Origin: Wolbachia endosymbiont of Ctenocephalides felis wCfeF
GTDB lineage: Bacteria; Pseudomonadota; Alphaproteobacteria; Rickettsiales; Anaplasmataceae
DNA: 64,000 bases
NCBI GenBank assembly: GCA_028571325.1
Contig: CP116767.1
Span: 1,021,150-1,085,149 of the forward strand
Direction of reading: 5' to 3'
The notes under the pieces are model-generated. The model was not told the DNA's origin. It did no database searches and saw only the letters and a list, made by a program, of their open reading frames with translations. Positions 63,439 through 64,000 of this stretch are shown in pieces. The position numbers and the translations under genes are program-made. Numbering within the stretch: position 1 is the stretch's first letter; each line of letters opens with the position of its first letter.

Positions 63439-64000
63439 TTAGAGATTTATACTATTTATCATAAAAAGCAAATTATAAACACTAATTACATAATTGCTTT
63501 TTGCTTCAACCAAGTCCGAACGTGCTTTGAATAGTGCATCTTCGGTATCCAGAAGTTCAGTTGTGCTTTTCAAATTTAAGTTGACTTCTTGCTCAACTCC
63601 TTCCAACGCTAAAGCTGCTGCTTTTTCGGCTTCGTGACTTGCTTTAATGACAGCCTTTGCTGTTAGAACGTTATTCCAAGCATTTACAACCTCTTTTTCT
63701 ATATTTTTTACTGTTTCATAATAATCATAGGTGGATTTTTTTGCATCCATTTTAGCTTTGCCGATACCAAAAGCATTGATTCCTCTTTTAAAAATTGGAA
63801 TATCGAGAATGAAAGCAATATTGACGTTTCCTAACACTTTCTCGAGAGAAGCGTTTTCTCCGTTTCCCCGATCAAGATCTGTACTTGCACTGAGATTCAA
63901 GGAGGGCAACCACTTGGAAGTTTCAGCAATCACTTCCATTTTAGCTGCTCTTTTTTGATAAACCGCTGCTTTTAGAGATAGATTATTGGTTTTGGCTAAT
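63439..64000 (-). CDS. tolC: TolC-family outer membrane efflux protein, C-terminal part
   Basis: The frame is open to the window edge (LAKTNNLSLKAAVYQKRAAK precedes the first Met), so the start is outside. The visible 186 residues have the TolC pattern: SKWLPSLNLSASTDLDRGNG, strand VNIAFILDIPIFKRGINAF (the FDIPIF-like barrel turn), then the helical repeat NIEKEVVNAWNNVLTAKAVI and NLKSTTELLDTEDALFKARS. It may pair with the HlyD-type adaptor at 1884. Confidence 0.85.
   Translation of the reverse strand, partial: LAKTNNLSLKAAVYQKRAAKMEVIAETSKWLPSLNLSASTDLDRGNGENASLEKVLGNVNIAFILDIPIFKRGINAFGIGKAKMDAKKSTYDYYETVKNIEKEVVNAWNNVLTAKAVIKASHEAEKAAALALEGVEQEVNLNLKSTTELLDTEDALFKARSDLVEAKSNYVISVYNLLFMINSINL

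Overview
The window is chromosomal DNA of a Wolbachia endosymbiont (Rickettsiales, Alphaproteobacteria), probably from an arthropod host. Evidence: low GC content; a lone 16S rRNA gene with no 23S or 5S beside it; a P44/Msp2/Wsp-type surface protein; an orphan VirB9; WO-type serine recombinase; many short palindromic elements (called WPE below, core ATTCCAGTG-loop-CACTGGAAT or ATCCCAGTG-loop-CACTGGGAT). All calls come from reading the sequence; no database search was run.

Layout. 0-5 kb: cytochrome bd oxidase (cydAB plus a small membrane ORF), an HlyD-type adaptor, fused ispDF and a gamma carbonic anhydrase. 5-11 kb: a lineage-specific coiled-coil membrane protein, valS carrying an in-frame palindromic insertion, a frameshifted coiled-coil gene and pyrF. 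11-18 kb: remnants of a gene-transfer-agent-like or prophage head/tail module (HK97 capsid; gp6-like connector, DUF3168-like and tail-tube genes in GTA order), a tandem pair of duplicated lineage-specific genes and rmuC. 19-27 kb: tRNA-Met/purB, lineage-specific membrane protein, lipoprotein, DciA-like gene, rpmB-lipA and a frameshifted collagen-like repeat protein. 27-31 kb: 16S rRNA inside a long processing stem, followed closely by sdhCD, then another frameshifted gene. 31-47 kb: mostly housekeeping genes (manC, pyrD, rnc, secretin, surface protein, mtaB, a RelBE-like pair, gatC, prs, pccB, tRNA-Thr, mutM, pdxH). 47-51 kb: a nested insertion site, with a terminase remnant holding a GIY-YIG gene between inverted WPE copies, which is itself split by a 1,958-bp serine-recombinase cassette with 24-bp perfect inverted ends. 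51-64 kb: ubiH, mrp, typA, a 1,199-residue membrane protein with DEAD-box helicase motifs, virB9, dksA, ccmB, rlmE, a PopZ-like gene and the end of a tolC gene.

The most striking unexplained structure is a family of seven roughly 330-540-bp noncoding repeats (R1-R7, at 3018, 21600, 26771, 33199, 42806, 51058 and 55739). Every copy carries at least one sigma70-type promoter (TTGACA, exactly 17 bp, TAtaAT-like) at one edge. Most contain two or three tandem versions of a module with a small hairpin, a conserved cGCCAA block and a GGGgTTTCTTTTGCTTTTTT-like tail. They look like a mobile or amplified noncoding transcription unit. Three lineage-specific genes are broken by one-base changes, two of them at poly-A runs, which suggests decay, transcriptional slippage or assembly error.
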